A stretch of DNA of 64,000 nt from Nemopilema nomurai. Lineage: Eukaryota; Cnidaria; Scyphozoa; Rhizostomeae; Rhizostomatidae. Under the pieces are notes generated by a model that saw only the letters and a program-made list of their open reading frames with translations, ran no database searches and was not told where the DNA came from. Position 1 is the first letter of the stretch, and each line of letters opens with the position of its first letter. Made by a program: the position numbers and the translations under genes. Of this stretch, positions 37,634 to 50,238 are shown piece by piece. The DNA lies in contig ML133401.1 of the NCBI GenBank assembly GCA_003864495.1, positions 3,897,189 through 3,961,188 on the forward strand, in the 5' to 3' direction.

Positions 37634-40600
37634 ATGGCACGGAATGCCAAGAAACTGGGTGGAAGGCAAAAGCGACGCGGGAACAAGAAACGAGGAAGTT
37701 TACGACCTGAATCAGCAAGTACCGAAGTTATTTTAGCTGTTCAAGAGGCAGAGAGACCAAGATACTGTTATAATGGATACACCGATTGTGACTTCGATGA
37801 TATTTACCTCTCCAGGAAGGCTCCTAGAACCAGAATGCAATCGGTAACAAATAGAAATAAAGAAAATTTTCCATCTAATAATAGTATTGGGAAAAAATTG
37901 CATATTGCTGACTCTAGTGGTGTGCATGATGCTCAATTTCACGAAGATACATTTCAGCTGAGTTACAATTTTGAAGGACCACCCCTCATTGTACGCAAAG
38001 CACCAAAAAGGAGAATTTCACGAATCGCGGATGCTGAAAGCAATGCTAATAATAGGAGAGCTTTCTTTGAAGTGCCACGAAATATATATGCATCTATTCC
38101 TTTATGGCATGATGGACAAAATGAAGCTGCAATTTCCACAAGAAAAGAGGGGCCCCCTTTCACTAGGGAATCTTATGGATGTATCTCTGCAGCAGAAAGT
38201 TTTACTGAGCAGTTGGTGGCTTCTGGAAGAGAACTAGAAGAATTGGTTGAGAGTCACAAGAAGGAAGAGAGTGCAATGCTTATGTCACTGAAAGAGAAAT
38301 GTGAGTTGATGTTTGGTTTCAGTGAAGCATTACCTTCTGCTGTATTTGCTTTCTTGATCTTGCACATGAAGTTATACTTGCCAGGAAATCCCCTACCTTT
38401 GAAGAAGATTGAGACAATGCAGAAATCATATAAAGCTTAGTTTAATTTGCTTCAAGGGACAACACATACATTTATTATTGTCTACATGTTTACATTTGTG
38501 AATAACAGAAAGCTAACAATTTGAGCTTTGTCTCCAATGGAGGTGTGCTTAAGTGGCTCATATTGCTACCAGATTGCACTTACAAGATGGCAATTCAGGG
38601 AATGATTAGTGAAGTAGCCTTGTTACCTCAAACTTATAGAGGCGGAACAAACATGTTCTCAAAAAACAATCTTCAAGCTTTAATCTATGCCTGCTTGAAA
38701 ATGAGATCTCATAGAACTGGGGTAAATGGTCTCATAGTACAATTGCAAATGAGATCCTTTTATTTTAACTTTGTTATGTACTATCTATTTACTTTGTTAT
38801 TTGCTTTTTCTTTTAAGGTAATGCCCTAGAGTCACTGCTCACTTCATGTAGGGCAAAACGTTTTCTGAAAATGTTCACACAATACCAGAAGAAGAAAATT
38901 TTGAACTTTTCCACAAATGTTTTGAAGGTATAACCTATTTCCAGTTCACCTATTTATTTTGGTACGTAAAATTTCACAATGTAGATCATTCATTAATGAC
39001 ACTTGACACAGTGAACATCCTGAAATCCTAATGATTAGTAATATTAATCAATGACTTGCTGTGTCTTGCAATTGTGTTTCTCATCATTTAGAATCAGTCT
39101 TAAAATTATTACGGACTAGCAGACTATTTAGTAAATAATAATATGTTTACACCATGCCAGTTTGGCTGCAGGAAGAGATTTAATGCAGAATTTGCTATCA
39201 AACTGCTCACAGACAATATTTGATGAGCAATAGATCATGGAAAATTAACAGGTCCTGTGTTTGTTGATTTGCAAAAAGCTATCTACACAGAATTTTGTAG
39301 TACTGAAAAAGTTTCCTGATTATGTTATTAGTAGTGAAAGTTATCTAAAGAATAGATGCCAGTTTGTTCAATATTGCAATTCAAAGTCTTCATGCCAATT
39401 TTGTCAAACATGGAGTTCCTCATGGCTCAATTCTAGGGCCTCTATTATTCCTTGTCCAAAAAATGATCTAACAAAGGCTGTCAACACTGTGATGAATGCC
39501 ATGAACTTGTCTCATAAAAGCATAAGTGAGGCGGAAAAAGCTTTTACAGAGATGGCAAACATTGCGAAACGGCTAGTAAACAAAACAGGCTTATCATAAA
39601 TCTGAAGAAAGAAAAGCAGAAGCCATGTTTTTGGTACTGCCTAAAGGCTACATTCTAACAACAATTTCATGGTCCGGATGAATGATCATTTAATAAACTT
39701 TGTAAGTGGTTACAAGTTTCTTGGAGTCTCTTTTGGACCCTAGCTTGAATAAAAAGATCATTTACTAAAGACCTTAAAAGTGCGGCAGCAGGAATTAAGC
39801 TATTCAAAAGAATGAGACAATCACTGTCGAGTCGTGCAACGGAATCAATATACACAGGCATTGGATCATCGAAAGTGCTCTGAGACCTACAACAATCTGG
39901 GCCAGAAATTCGAAAACCTTCAAGCAAGAGCCATTATTCATCATCGTACAAAATATGATCAAGAACGTGGGCACATGACGATTCTCGGTTTAAAGCAGAT
40001 CTTCTAATCTTCAAGTGCTTGCAAAGCTCTAACACTCCAAATTTTGCGTTCTATGGCGAAAGAGTTGACTACAATCGTCGATTCTAAAAGACTGAACACC
40101 CCAAGAACACCCTAAGAACAAGCAAATTTTATCGCAGCCATTGTTTACTTGATAAAATGAAGATCGCTCCAGAGTGTAAATAAGAGTGGACTAGCTATAT
40201 CCGCATACCGTGACCAGTTCATTTCTCTTCTTTGCCGTGACCATCTGGGCAAATTAGCGGATGGGAAGAACAATTGTTTGGAGGACAATAGGTAGTCAAA
40301 TGACATGTCGTATTTTACATTGGTCACTAGATGTGAAAGATTTTCAAACAACAGGAAATTGCTTGAACGCACCAAGGGAGTCAAACTCGAATTTGCTCCA
40401 CGTGTACAAACCCCCGTTCACACTTTTGGCGCGCAAAACATCAGTTGGTTGTAACAACACCAACAGCATTAGACTTATCAGGCCCTTTCCCTCCCCAAAA
40501 TTGATTTTGATTGATTGACCAAAATATTTTTCGAATGATATGCCGATTTTGATATGTTTTAAAGGGTGTTCAGCCGCCCAATAGCTTGTTCTTAGGGTTT

Positions 40601-43306
40601 TCTTCGGTTGTTCTTCGGGTGTTCTTCGGGTGTTCAGCCTGTTCTTGGAGTGTTCAGTCTTTTAGAAACGACGGACTACAATTTTGGTACATTACATTAC
40701 GCATTCTAAGGGTCGGAAGGAAAGCTTCAAAAAGTCCTGGTTTCCAGGCCCTTTATGCTTCAACGAACTACCAATCAACATTTTAAGTTTTGACTTCACT
40801 GTTGATTTCAAGCATAGGCTTAAAGAACATCTTGAAGGATTAAAGTGGTCTTACTTCATAACTACCTGGTTTTTTAAGAAGAAATATTGAAAGGCATTTA
40901 AGTTTTTAATGTGTATTTTGATATGAGTTACATTCTTTCAAACAGAGCCCTTATTGATTACAATGCTCGTAGTATTGATATGGGTTTACCCTGTATAAAT
41001 ATCGAAAGTATATAATAATTATTATTTTTCCAAGGAAATTAGAGGGAAGATACTGAAAGAGTGCCAAGAAGATCGCAATGCCAAAAGTAAGTGAGTTGTT
41101 TAAATGGATTGACATTTTTAATTCTACTTTGATTGTTAGCATGGAATATATCACTGAAACTGCCAACTTGAGAATTGTATTTGTATCCAACCTGTCAACC
41201 AGGCCCTACGTGAGGTAGAGCTAGCACAAGATATGGCCTTGTGTTCATGTGACTTTTCTTGCGCACGTTGTCGCTTGGGTATGCTTCCTTTGTGCTGATG
41301 GACGCTGATGATGAACCAGCATATGATACGTATTGTAGAGGCTAATAAATTTAAGTAACCATTGCAGCATTTTCGATATCCAATCATCGTTTTATGTTGC
41401 TTGCTGTTGTTCCGATATACCGGATATGTATCGTTTCTATCACGCCAAGGGACGGCTTGAGATATGTTTCTTGACAAAATTACAGACAATTTCAGTGCCG
41501 GACTAGACTACCGGCCATCATTTGCAAATTACGAGGCTTTCTTTTCGATTTTCTATTTTTATGCTTGTTTGTAATGAACGGGCAATAAAATGTACACTTG
41601 GCCACGCTCCTTGAGGCCTTCATGGCCGGTTGTAATTTTGGAGCCAACCCGTGACTGAACTATTTGACGAAAAGTTGGATATGATTATCCCAAATATACA
41701 GAGTGAAATTTCACGTAATTTACGGTTTTGTTGAAGCGTACGAAAAAAGGATCGCTTGCGTCGGCTGAAAAGGTCATTGCTATCAACTGTTTCTTGTATG
41801 ACAATGCTTTCTAGCTTGTGCAGTTAATATTTCTGAGGCCACTTACTTTTAAATTGGTCTTTTTTCATTCAGGACTTGAGGAAATGAAGGTACAGTCACT
41901 GACAGAAGAAAATCTTCATCTAAAATCCACAATCGCGTCAATGGAAGCTGAAAGAGGAAAACTTCTGAGAGTTATAGGAGATTTAGCAAAACAATATGGA
42001 AGGCAGCCTGAAGACGCCCAAAGCATAACAGAATCAAAAGATCAAGAGGTTAGCTTGTTTCGAAATATTGGATTGCTCTTCAATTATTGTGCTTCATTTT
42101 TTAGACAATTGTCTTCAAGTTACTTCAGCATTTATTGTACACAATTCTTTCGAATTTCGTCTTTTGTTTGCTTCCAAAATTCATGCTATTCATTTCAACC
42201 TCAAAGGTCTTTATTCTTTATTATTCATATTTTTACATGTATCTTTATATCTTTTGAAAGCACAAGGGTTAGTTAATGTTCAAATGGTATTAAAACTGTA
42301 TGCTACATAGATTGACCATTTCTATATGATATTGAATAATTTAGGAACTAATTAAACCAATAAAGGAAAGTTCCAGTAACCTAGTTTTGCAAAAGGGTTA
42401 ATGCTTTGTTGAAGGAAAATGAAAACCTGCAAATGAATAACTTTGATTGAGGTGTTGACATCTTTATTAACTGTAAGTAGGGAAATCTCGGAAACCAAAA
42501 TTATTTTCTTGTACAGCTATTTTGAGATTAAATATATACATTTTTGTAGCTTTTCCATTCAGAGTATTTATTTCTATGAAGCCCACTTTTTGGCAATCAA
42601 CAGGAAAAGAATGGCCACCGAGCCATTGGCTCTAGGAGGCTTTCTTCTGGGCAAAGAGACAAAGAAGAAAGAGACGGACGAGAAATTGACACTGTGTTAT
42701 ACGGTATGGGTAATTGGTTAGGATATTGCGAGTTGATTCTAATTATGCTAGCCTTACTCATTCGACACAACATTAATATATCCTATTTTCTCATATCTCG
42801 ATCAATATAATACGTTTGATCGATTTTTAGGAGAGGTTTGGCTTTAAGGTTTAGTATTTAGAATATAAGAGCTCATAAAACTGGTTATTTTATGGAATAG
42901 TATTTATTAGCCTAAAAAGGATTTCAAATTTCCCCTTCCACATTTTCAAGACTGGGTGCAGTTTAGTTTCCATGGTAATATGATTTTGGCCAATTTTAAA
43001 TAAATTTCCATCTTAGTTATTGGTTGAAGGATTTAATTTTTAGAATCTGTCACGGAGAGAACATATAATTTCACAGCTACACATCTATGTAAGGAAGATC
43101 ATGAAGAATCAAAACTTATGCTTGTTGATGAAATAGTTGAAAATGTTGAAGAGAAGAAGAAAGAGACTGTCGCAGAAAACTCATTTCTGAGGGTGGATGA
43201 GAATTCTAATGACATCGAAGCTGAAAGATATGCTTCAAAGCCCAGTGGCCTGGTACAGTATGCTGATGATCATACCTCCATCTTTGATGATTTTAGGGGG
43301 AAATGA
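37634..43306 (+). CDS. KEN-box, coiled-coil nuclear-type protein of unknown family, 6 exons
   Basis: Six exons join in phase with consensus sites: 37634-38300 (ATG in ACATGG context; donor GTGAGT), 38818-38927, 41035-41086 (donor GTAAGT), 41873-42048, 42604-42703 and 43044-43306 (stop TGA). The product is 455 residues. The N terminus is very basic (KKLGGRQKRRGNKKRG). NRNKENFPSNN carries a KEN motif at 76-78, the signal for APC/C-Cdh1-dependent destruction in many mitotic regulators. A second basic patch is RKAPKRRIS. Exons 1 to 4 encode a helical stretch (ELEELVESHKKEESAM, then TEENLHLKSTIASMEAERGK), a likely coiled coil. The C-terminal part is acidic and charged, ending SIFDDFRGK. I do not recognise the family. 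Nuclear and cell-cycle roles are inferences from KEN and composition. The long third intron segment carries nested transposons. Confidence 0.72.
39120..40860 (+). mobile_element. Decayed LINE reverse transcriptase, split by a DNA transposon
   Basis: Broken forward frames give QFGCRKRFNAEFAIKLLTDN, AIDHGKLTGPVFVDLQKA, a GVPHGSILGPLLFL-like segment near 39410-39445, then the 'YKFLGV' region and, after 40683, a tail with FKKSWFPGPLCFNELPINIL. These match, in order, the RT motifs QFGFRKGHS, VFLDLSKAFDT, GVPQGSILGPLLF and the C-terminal tail of CR1/Jockey-type LINEs. A separate element at 40076-40673 interrupts it. It lies in an intron of the KEN-box gene. Confidence 0.75.
40076..40673. mobile_element. 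Mutator-like MITE with perfect 9-bp target duplication
   Basis: The ends are CGTCGATTCTAAAAGACTGA and, on the opposite strand, CGTCGTTTCTAAAAGACTGA, each followed by ACAC and GTTCTT repeats. Both sides carry GACTACAAT (40067-40075 and 40674-40682). A 9-bp duplication fits Mutator-like elements. The flanking LINE reads through when the insert is ignored, which confirms the boundaries. Length 598 bp; no transposase. Confidence 0.85.
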
Positions 43307-44554
43307 GATCGAAATCTCCAATCGAAGAGATCAGCAATGCTTTTGATGCAACTCTAGCTGATTGTTAGATGAAGAATAAGAGCGCTGAAAATTCTTCCAC
43401 GCCGCTTTAAAGTCAGTGCATTAAACCTGGCCTTCGATTGCCAAGAGACTCAAGCAAAGCATGATGTGAGATGAGATGGCAATCATCTATTCAGCAATGG
43501 TGCCGGCCCTACACCTCCTCTGGCTCTTAAGTTGTAGACTAAAACTTATACATGCAACTATATGATGATTTATAATTAAATAAATAAGGGGGAGAAAATT
43601 TTTTCGTTAGAATGGCATTCAAAGTATAGAAAGAGAACGTTTTTTACTCTAGAAATGCTCCATAAAAATTTTACAGTATACATGTATTTCGTAAAAGAAT
43701 TCAGGATTGAAAATACATTATTTCGCTGTTATGTGAACCTGTCGACATCCCTTGCTGTGTATTGGTTTCTATATTGTTTATAATTTTTAAAAAGATTAAG
43801 ATCCTTGTGTCTTTAATGATAACTAAATGAATGTCAATAGGTAGAAATTATTATTTATTTTCAAGTTTACATGTGCTGTAATTGCTTGCTGTTAAGTTCA
43901 AGTTTGGTTCTGTTCTGTTTCGATTAGCGTATTAAGGGGATTGTTGTTTGTTTGATGTATAATATATTGAAATTTTTGTAAATCAGCTTCCTTTTTAGTA
44001 TAACTGTTAGATTATTTTCAATTTCTACATTCATCTATTCACACAAACTTCTTGAAAAAAGAGACGACAAAAGCAAGTAGTTTTTATTGTGCCTTCTCTT
44101 CGCAGCCTAAGCCCTTGATGATATTTTTCGTAATAGATAGTTTCCTAGTGAGTAAAGAGAATCCATTTAGAGCAGTACATAGACAACTGTGAAGCGTGAA
44201 TCAAAGCCAGGTCAATGAGACGCAGGTTAAATCGCGCGGGTCAAACCCCCAGATTAATATTACTTGAACCATTTCCCATTCCCCCCCCCTTTACCTTACT
44301 CCCACCCTCCGTTTATTCGGTACTTGAAAGTATCTACACGACCCGCGTTTTAAACTTGCCGTAGTTTTGATGGAAATCATGTGCTCGACCTCATCTATCA
44401 ACATATTATTATTAGCATGCTTTTGGGGAAGTTCCCGGGGCAGAAAGGGGGTTTCCCCTAAAAGTCGCAGGTCAAAAGGTTTACTCTTTTTCCAATTGAA
44501 GTGTAATACCATACACTGATTCTAGTGTAGTCATAACATAGACCTGCAAGAAAG
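43307..44554. other. Intergenic and 3' UTR, nothing recognised
   Basis: Contains the 3' UTR of the KEN-box gene (several AATAAA-like sites, for example near 43578) and the presumed promoter of the cGAS-like gene. A poly-C run is near 44282. No exon was found. Confidence 0.4.
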
Positions 44555-47500
44555 ATGCTCTCTGATGTGTTAGTGAAAATTATTGGCTACTTTGCTTTGG
44601 CAATTTACAATTTCTCAACAGTAAATAATTTGAAAAGATTCTGTTCAAGGATAGTTCACAAAGCCTCTCGTTATTGGAGGATATTTCTTTACAGCTGGTT
44701 TGGGACAGTATGTTCCTTATCGAACTGGGGTCGTCGCAAAACTACAAACAAGTAAGTCACTGCAAACATTTTTAAAGGCATTTTAGTCCCTTCCAGTACA
44801 GGTATTCTCTTCGCAAAAATATCAAGTTTCGTCCTGTTTACTTTTGCAAGTTCAAGCGAATTGACTAGGCCGTGTCGTGATTCTAAAAATAGTAACTGCA
44901 CGCATTTTCCAGCGTTAATCTCGACTTGGAGTGCATCAGGAAATCCTGGAATTGTATTGTACGGGTACAATATGCTTTAAAAATAATGCCTTGATTTTCA
45001 GGTGACCTAATTCAGTTTGTTTCAAAACGTTTGGTGGTTGGGAATCAATGCATCCGGCAGTTTATAGTCAATGCATGAGATTCTTTCACTTATGTTACAG
45101 AAAAAGGATATATCTGTGCCATTTTTTCATTTTGTCACACCCCCTCCCCGTTAGAAATGCTTCCGGCAGCCCCCCTCCATTTTGGATGCTTTGAGAATGG
45201 TAAGGGGAAGGTTTACGGGAAGACAGCAAGCTCGTCGGCGCAGATATTTTTTCAGGGAGCTACAGGTTTATTGAAGTTGTCAACATAGGCGCCGACTACG
45301 TGGGGGCTTGGGGGCTCGAGCCCCCCCTTGGAATTTCGTTTGAAATCCACCACTGGGCTGAAAATTCAGCGAAGAACAGCTGAAGGAAGGTACATGTATA
45401 TTCTAAGTCTCAAAAATGTGAAATTTATTTATTGTTAAAGAATAATTTGAATCAAATAAATCCCTTGTAAAAAATTTAGTCTAAACTTCTATCTCCTACG
45501 TCATCTGTTGATATTTTAAGTTGTCTAATGCGGAAATCGAACGGTGTCATAATGGTCAAACTGATCAGAGGCAGGAAACCATAACCAATAATTTATAAAA
45601 AATGACATCCCTATTTTGAACGAAAACTCGAATTTAATAGCTCTCACTGAGCATTTGATCGTACCTGCTTTTCAAGATGGACAAATTTGTTGTGAGACGG
45701 ACAATAACAAAATGGACAGATGGACAATAACAAAACATGTTTATTCTATCGAAGAAACACTAATCAAAGAATTGAACTGATGATAATGTAGACCATGATG
45801 TTATATCTGCTTTATTTAAATGTTTTGTTTTGTTATTCTACATACTACATATGTTGTATTACGTTATTAAAGCGACAGGGAATTTCTGTACCTTTTAACT
45901 TTCTTTAACTTTTTTTTTAATTTAAATTTTGAGCCACCCACCCCCTGGGAAAAATAAAAGTCGGCGCCTATGCTTGTCAACAGAATTTGCCGTTCTCGCC
46001 AAATTTTGGGGATATTATTCATCAAAATCTGGCGGAATTTCATTGAATTACAGACCCCCCAGTTGTACTTCTTCGGAGCATGCGCACTAGGAAACATTCG
46101 AAGGAACTCTCCTCGCACGTACTTGAACAAAATGGCGGGAAAGATGCGCTCAGATCTGTTTACAGCGACTTGATTAAATATCAAAATGGAAGCTTGAGTA
46201 TGGATGCCCTGGGAAACAAGGCCAAACTGGTTTTCCTTTATCGGATTGAAGAAAAAAGAATGTTTTAACTGTTTATGTATGTATACGGGATTAATTTTTA
46301 TACTTTACTTGGCACCCGACTATCGAAACGGTTTAACTATAGAGTTGCTTGTTAAAGAAATCTAAATAATTTTCCCGTTTTGATTTGATGAAAAAGTACT
46401 TTAGGTATGCAGATACTGGCTCCGCTATTTCTAGCTATTGTGAGACAATTTACATGTGTTGGAAGGAGGATCAAAAGTAGCTTTTGGGAAATTAGTCAAA
46501 ATTGCTAGTGCACTTACCTTCAAAATCTACATGCAACAAGACCATACTTTCACAACTGTCTGAAAATGAACACATAAACACTGAAGAGAAGGTAATCACT
46601 TTTTCAACATGCACAACATTATAATATTACAAAATCAAGAAAGGTTCATGCAAATTGTATTGATTTCCTGATGTAAAGATGAGAAAGATTCAAAAGCTAC
46701 CCAAATCGTCTGCGTTCAAGTTCAATACTTCGTCTTTTGTGTCTCAGGGAATTTTTTTGGTTCGACCTAAATTGACCTGCAATTCCTTTCTTTAAAAGAA
46801 CAACTCTGAAAATTCTAGTTCTAGAGATGATAGCAATCAGGCTACTTATAAGAAAACGATTAACGAGCAATTTTTCAATGTCATAAACGAAGCATCGCAA
46901 CACATATTTTAAAAAAACACACGGAAACAGGTAAAAACGAGTTGCGTTTAATCATTACGAGTCTTTGATTTACAGAGCTTTGCGTGTTTCTGATCCTTGC
47001 AGTTTTTTAATAATGCTGTAAGGGCATTCCAATAGTCACTCGTACTTTAAGTCACGAATTATTAAAATTATTATTGGTCACACTGCTCTCTTCCGATGAA
47101 CAGGAGAGTAGGCTTTTTCTCACAACCCTCAAAACTGGCAATTTTTATGTCACTCGGTGATTTTAATGCTTTTCAGAAATTGTTGCATCCCCATTTCCAT
47201 CTAACAACACCCCCTCCCTAATTATGTATTTCATGCAAAAAGGCACCCCTTCTATTTTCAGTTTCAGAAATTTAAGCATTTCTATCTATCATCATCTCCC
47301 ATTTTGGACTTTTCTTAAAAAATGCCTTTTTTCTTGAGAGTAGCGATATCCAAGTAAACAGGGTCCACATATCCAAAGAGCTTTTCCCGTTATCACTCAA
47401 TTTCGTCCCTCTTTAACTCAGCTCATCTTCCTTGCCTTAGAGTGAACACTCGCAGCCTCAGCTTGTTCCTCCACGATGTCCTGGACAAAACGAACATCTG

Positions 47501-49514
47501 GTGGCGTACAAGGGCGAGGTTCCTGATACCGTACATGGAATTCGAAGAGTGTCTCATCGGCCAGGTTTACGGTAAAGACATCGTCAGGGTGAAGTACGTT
47601 GGCAGCTATAGAGAAACGATTCCGTCGTTGCACTACGCCGACACTGCGTCTGATATTGACATTATGTACATATACAAAAACTTTGATGTCTCAGGCCAAT
47701 CGCCAACGCTCAGCACCGAGACTGGTGCCACGTTTAACACAAAGATTGTTGATGCAGATGTACCAGGGTATGTATACGTGAAACTGGTGGAACCAGTCAA
47801 GCATGTCGTAAATGATTTCCGGAAAATTGCGATGAAAGGCGAATTCCATGCTTCACTCGAAATAGACAAGCTTGTCGAGTATTTCGAAAGAGAGGTCGTC
47901 TGTGACATTGATTCGTTAGGTACGAATTCGAGGCTGAGTGGCGAGTTTCTACGTTCAGATACCTTCATTGTGATGCAGGAGAAATTCAACCGCGAGCGAT
48001 TCGCTGGTTGGCTCTTGTTCAACCAGTGTGGACCAGCGAGTAAGATTTTCTGGAACGTATCAGGTTTGCCACAGCGCATCAAGATATGCCCGTTAGACAT
48101 GGTCTTTGCACTGCACTGCCCGCACTGGCCTGCGCAGGCAGCTGAGTGGAAGCTGCGAAGACGCAAATACAATTTTCCTGGTAATAGCCTAATTAAAAAG
48201 ATTATTGGCTATGGAGTGGATATAGTCGCGAAGAGCAGTTGTGTTGGTGGAAATGGAGAAGATTCCCCTTTACAGTGGCGTCTGTCCTTCTCGATAGCTG
48301 AGGTAGCTCTAGTTGACAAGTGGAATGAGACCCAGAAAAGCTGTTACCGTATTTTGAAAACGTTCCACACGGATCACTTTGCTAGATATAGCATTTCATC
48401 ATATAGCATCAAAAACATAATGTTCTATCTGATCGAAAGAAAAGAACCTTCACTTTGGAAGCCAGAGAATCTTGTTAAATGCATTTTTATGGTGCTACGA
48501 AGTGTAATAAAGTCCCTTGAAACGAAATCCTGTCCACATTATTTCATTAAAGAGAATAACCTATTTCGAGGAATACCAGATGACAAACTGAACGATGCTG
48601 TGAACATATGTGGCAACCTTTTATCGGATATGTATGGAAGAATATGGATATCCGATGGAATGTGGTACGAAATATGCGCTAGAGGAATGAAAAAGTATTT
48701 CTACTGCCTCCAAACTTCTCCAACAAAGACGGAGAAATTGCACCAAAACCACGTAAATAGCCGGCCTGAGTGGAATAGAAATCTTGGCGTTTTGTTTAAG
48801 ATATATTACTGCGTCAAAATACACAAAGAAGTTTCAAATGTCTTTCTTAATGGGTCAAGAAGTAAACATTATGATGAATGGGTAGTAATTGACGCTTTGG
48901 CAAGGATTCTGAGGAGATCCGTTGCTTCCAGAGCTTTCCATAGCCACGATGCTACTTTGATATACTGTCATGTTGCTTGGGTATATATCAAATGCTTACT
49001 CTGGATCGAAAAGATAAAGCTTGATCAGGAGGCATGGAAGGAAGGTACACCAAGAGAAGAACGCAAGTATTACCACTCTTTGGAAGATGCAAGAGTGCAT
49101 GATAAGGTAGAAGAAGCATATAAGATGATGAAGCTCTTGGACATGGCATACGCGTTGAAGATTAGTCTCGTTATGGACATTCTTAGTGGGAGCGAGATCA
49201 CCAGCAGTTGTAGTCCGACCAGAGAATCAATTGCAGACGGCATGCCAGTCGTAGTTTGCCAGCTTGACCGCCTGTGTCACGAAGAGGTGGTTGCCGAGTT
49301 TCCGTATAGGTATTTAGCTTATTATTGCCCGATGGAACAATTGCTCTGCTATGCACAACTCAAACAGCGAGAAGAGAAAGGCCTGGTCCTAGGTAGCTAC
49401 AGCTCGTACCAACAACTGGAAAGGTTGATGGGAAATACCTATACCAAACAGTTTCGCACAATAATGAAGCCTTTTGCAGATCATTTGCATCAAAAGATTC
49501 TTGCCTTGCAATGA
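44555..49514 (+). CDS. cGAS-like receptor (Mab-21 nucleotidyltransferase) with hydrophobic N-terminal exon, 2 exons
   Basis: The large exon 47441-49514 opens after acceptor TTGCCTTAG with no local ATG start (first codon GTG). Upstream exon 44555-44751 has an ATG with an in-frame stop before it and ends at a GTAAGT donor; the phases match, giving 756 residues. The Mab-21 fold is clear: VGSYRET with GS at 120-121, DID (Asp137, Asp139) and CPLDMVFALHCPHWP with Asp285 supply the three acidic residues of the nucleotidyltransferase centre. WRLSFSIAEVALVDKW and the later SYSIKNIMFYLIE and HYFIKENNLFRG are typical of the C-terminal helical lobe. About 250 further residues follow. cGLRs make cyclic dinucleotides on sensing nucleic acid; activity here is inference. 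The first exon (VLVKIIGYFALAIYNFSTV plus basic and aromatic residues) suggests membrane attachment. Its assignment is weaker than the main exon. The intron carries a hAT MITE. Confidence 0.78.
45284..45972. mobile_element. CATAGGCGCCGAC element, copy 2 (longer)
   Basis: Same 13-bp termini as 18409-18905, and shared internal text such as CGAACGGTGTC, GAAGAAACACTAATCAAAGA and GCGACAGGGAATTTCT. The flanks are GTTGTCAA (45276-45283) and CTTGTCAA (45973-45980), an 8-bp duplication with one change. It carries about 170 bp extra (about 45567-45738) with a small internal duplication around GGACAATAACAAAA. It lies in the proposed intron of the cGAS-like gene. Confidence 0.82.
46000..47440. other. Intronic, nothing firm
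   Basis: A short forward frame at 46080-46268 (62 codons, ending at TAA) and reverse stretches near 46700-46900 have no family support. This is the 3' part of the proposed intron of the cGAS-like gene. Confidence 0.35.
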
Positions 49515-49835
49515 ATCATCAAAACTTTTTCCCCTTGCAATAATTCATCAAGAGATTCTTTCCTTAAAGTGATACATCAAAGACACTTCCCTTGCAATGA
49601 TTCATCGAGAGATTCTTTCCTTAAAGTGATACATTAAAGACACTTCCCTTGCAATGATTCATCGACAGATTCTTTCTTTAAAGTGATACATCAAAGACAC
49701 TTCCCTTGCAATGATTCATCGAGAAATTCTTTCCTTAAAGTGATACATCAAAGACACTTCCCTTGCAATGATTGATCAAGAGATTCTTTCCTTAAAGTCA
49801 TTCATCAAAGACACTTCCCTTGCAATGATTCATCG
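49505..49835. repeat. 57-bp tandem repeat that starts in the last codons of the cGAS-like gene
   Basis: About 5.5 copies of a 57-bp unit containing TGATACATCAAAGACACTTC, CCTTGCAATGATTCATCGAG and ATTCTTTCCTTAAAG. The end of the coding sequence (CATCAAAAGATTCTTGCCTT then GCAATGA) is itself a diverged copy, so the array seems to have grown out of the stop-codon region. Related units occur at 58797-58920. Confidence 0.88.
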
Positions 49836-50238
49836 AAGCGTATCGAAGATGTATCACTCTGAAGGGGCTGGGTCACGTGTACAGCCGCGGGACAATGCTG
49901 TTGTTTCGAAGCTTGTGGATGGGGCCAATCCACCACAGCAACTGAACTGATATTTGAAAAGTAAGGGTATTGCCGCGCATCGTAAAGATCTTAATGTTTA
50001 TGACAAAATAGATTTTGCATCTCCAAATGCATGTAGATTTATTAAAAGCACATGTTTGGAGAATTTTAATAGACCAGTCCATGAAAAAGAAACCTGTTCG
50101 CAGTGCAGCGGGCAAGGAGAAGAGAACTTCATGGGCAGTTTCGTTGAAAGTACAGAGACGAGTTTATATTAAAACAACCTATCACTTCCATAAAGGATGA
50201 CTGCTAGTCATCGTCTTCGCATTCGTCTCCCCCAATTA

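Noticed and set aside
38301..38440. Continuation of exon 1 of the KEN-box gene to a local stop
   Set aside because: A strong GTGAGT donor at 38301 and five in-phase downstream exons make this stretch intronic readthrough.
46080..46268. Forward frame of 62 codons just right of the 45.3-kb MITE
   Set aside because: No similarity, no conserved context; it lies in the proposed intron of the cGAS-like gene. It could be a small gene but cannot be supported.
47442..49514. Treating GTG at 47442 as the start of the cGAS-like protein
   Set aside because: Nuclear animal genes rarely start with GTG, and the position directly follows a splice acceptor.
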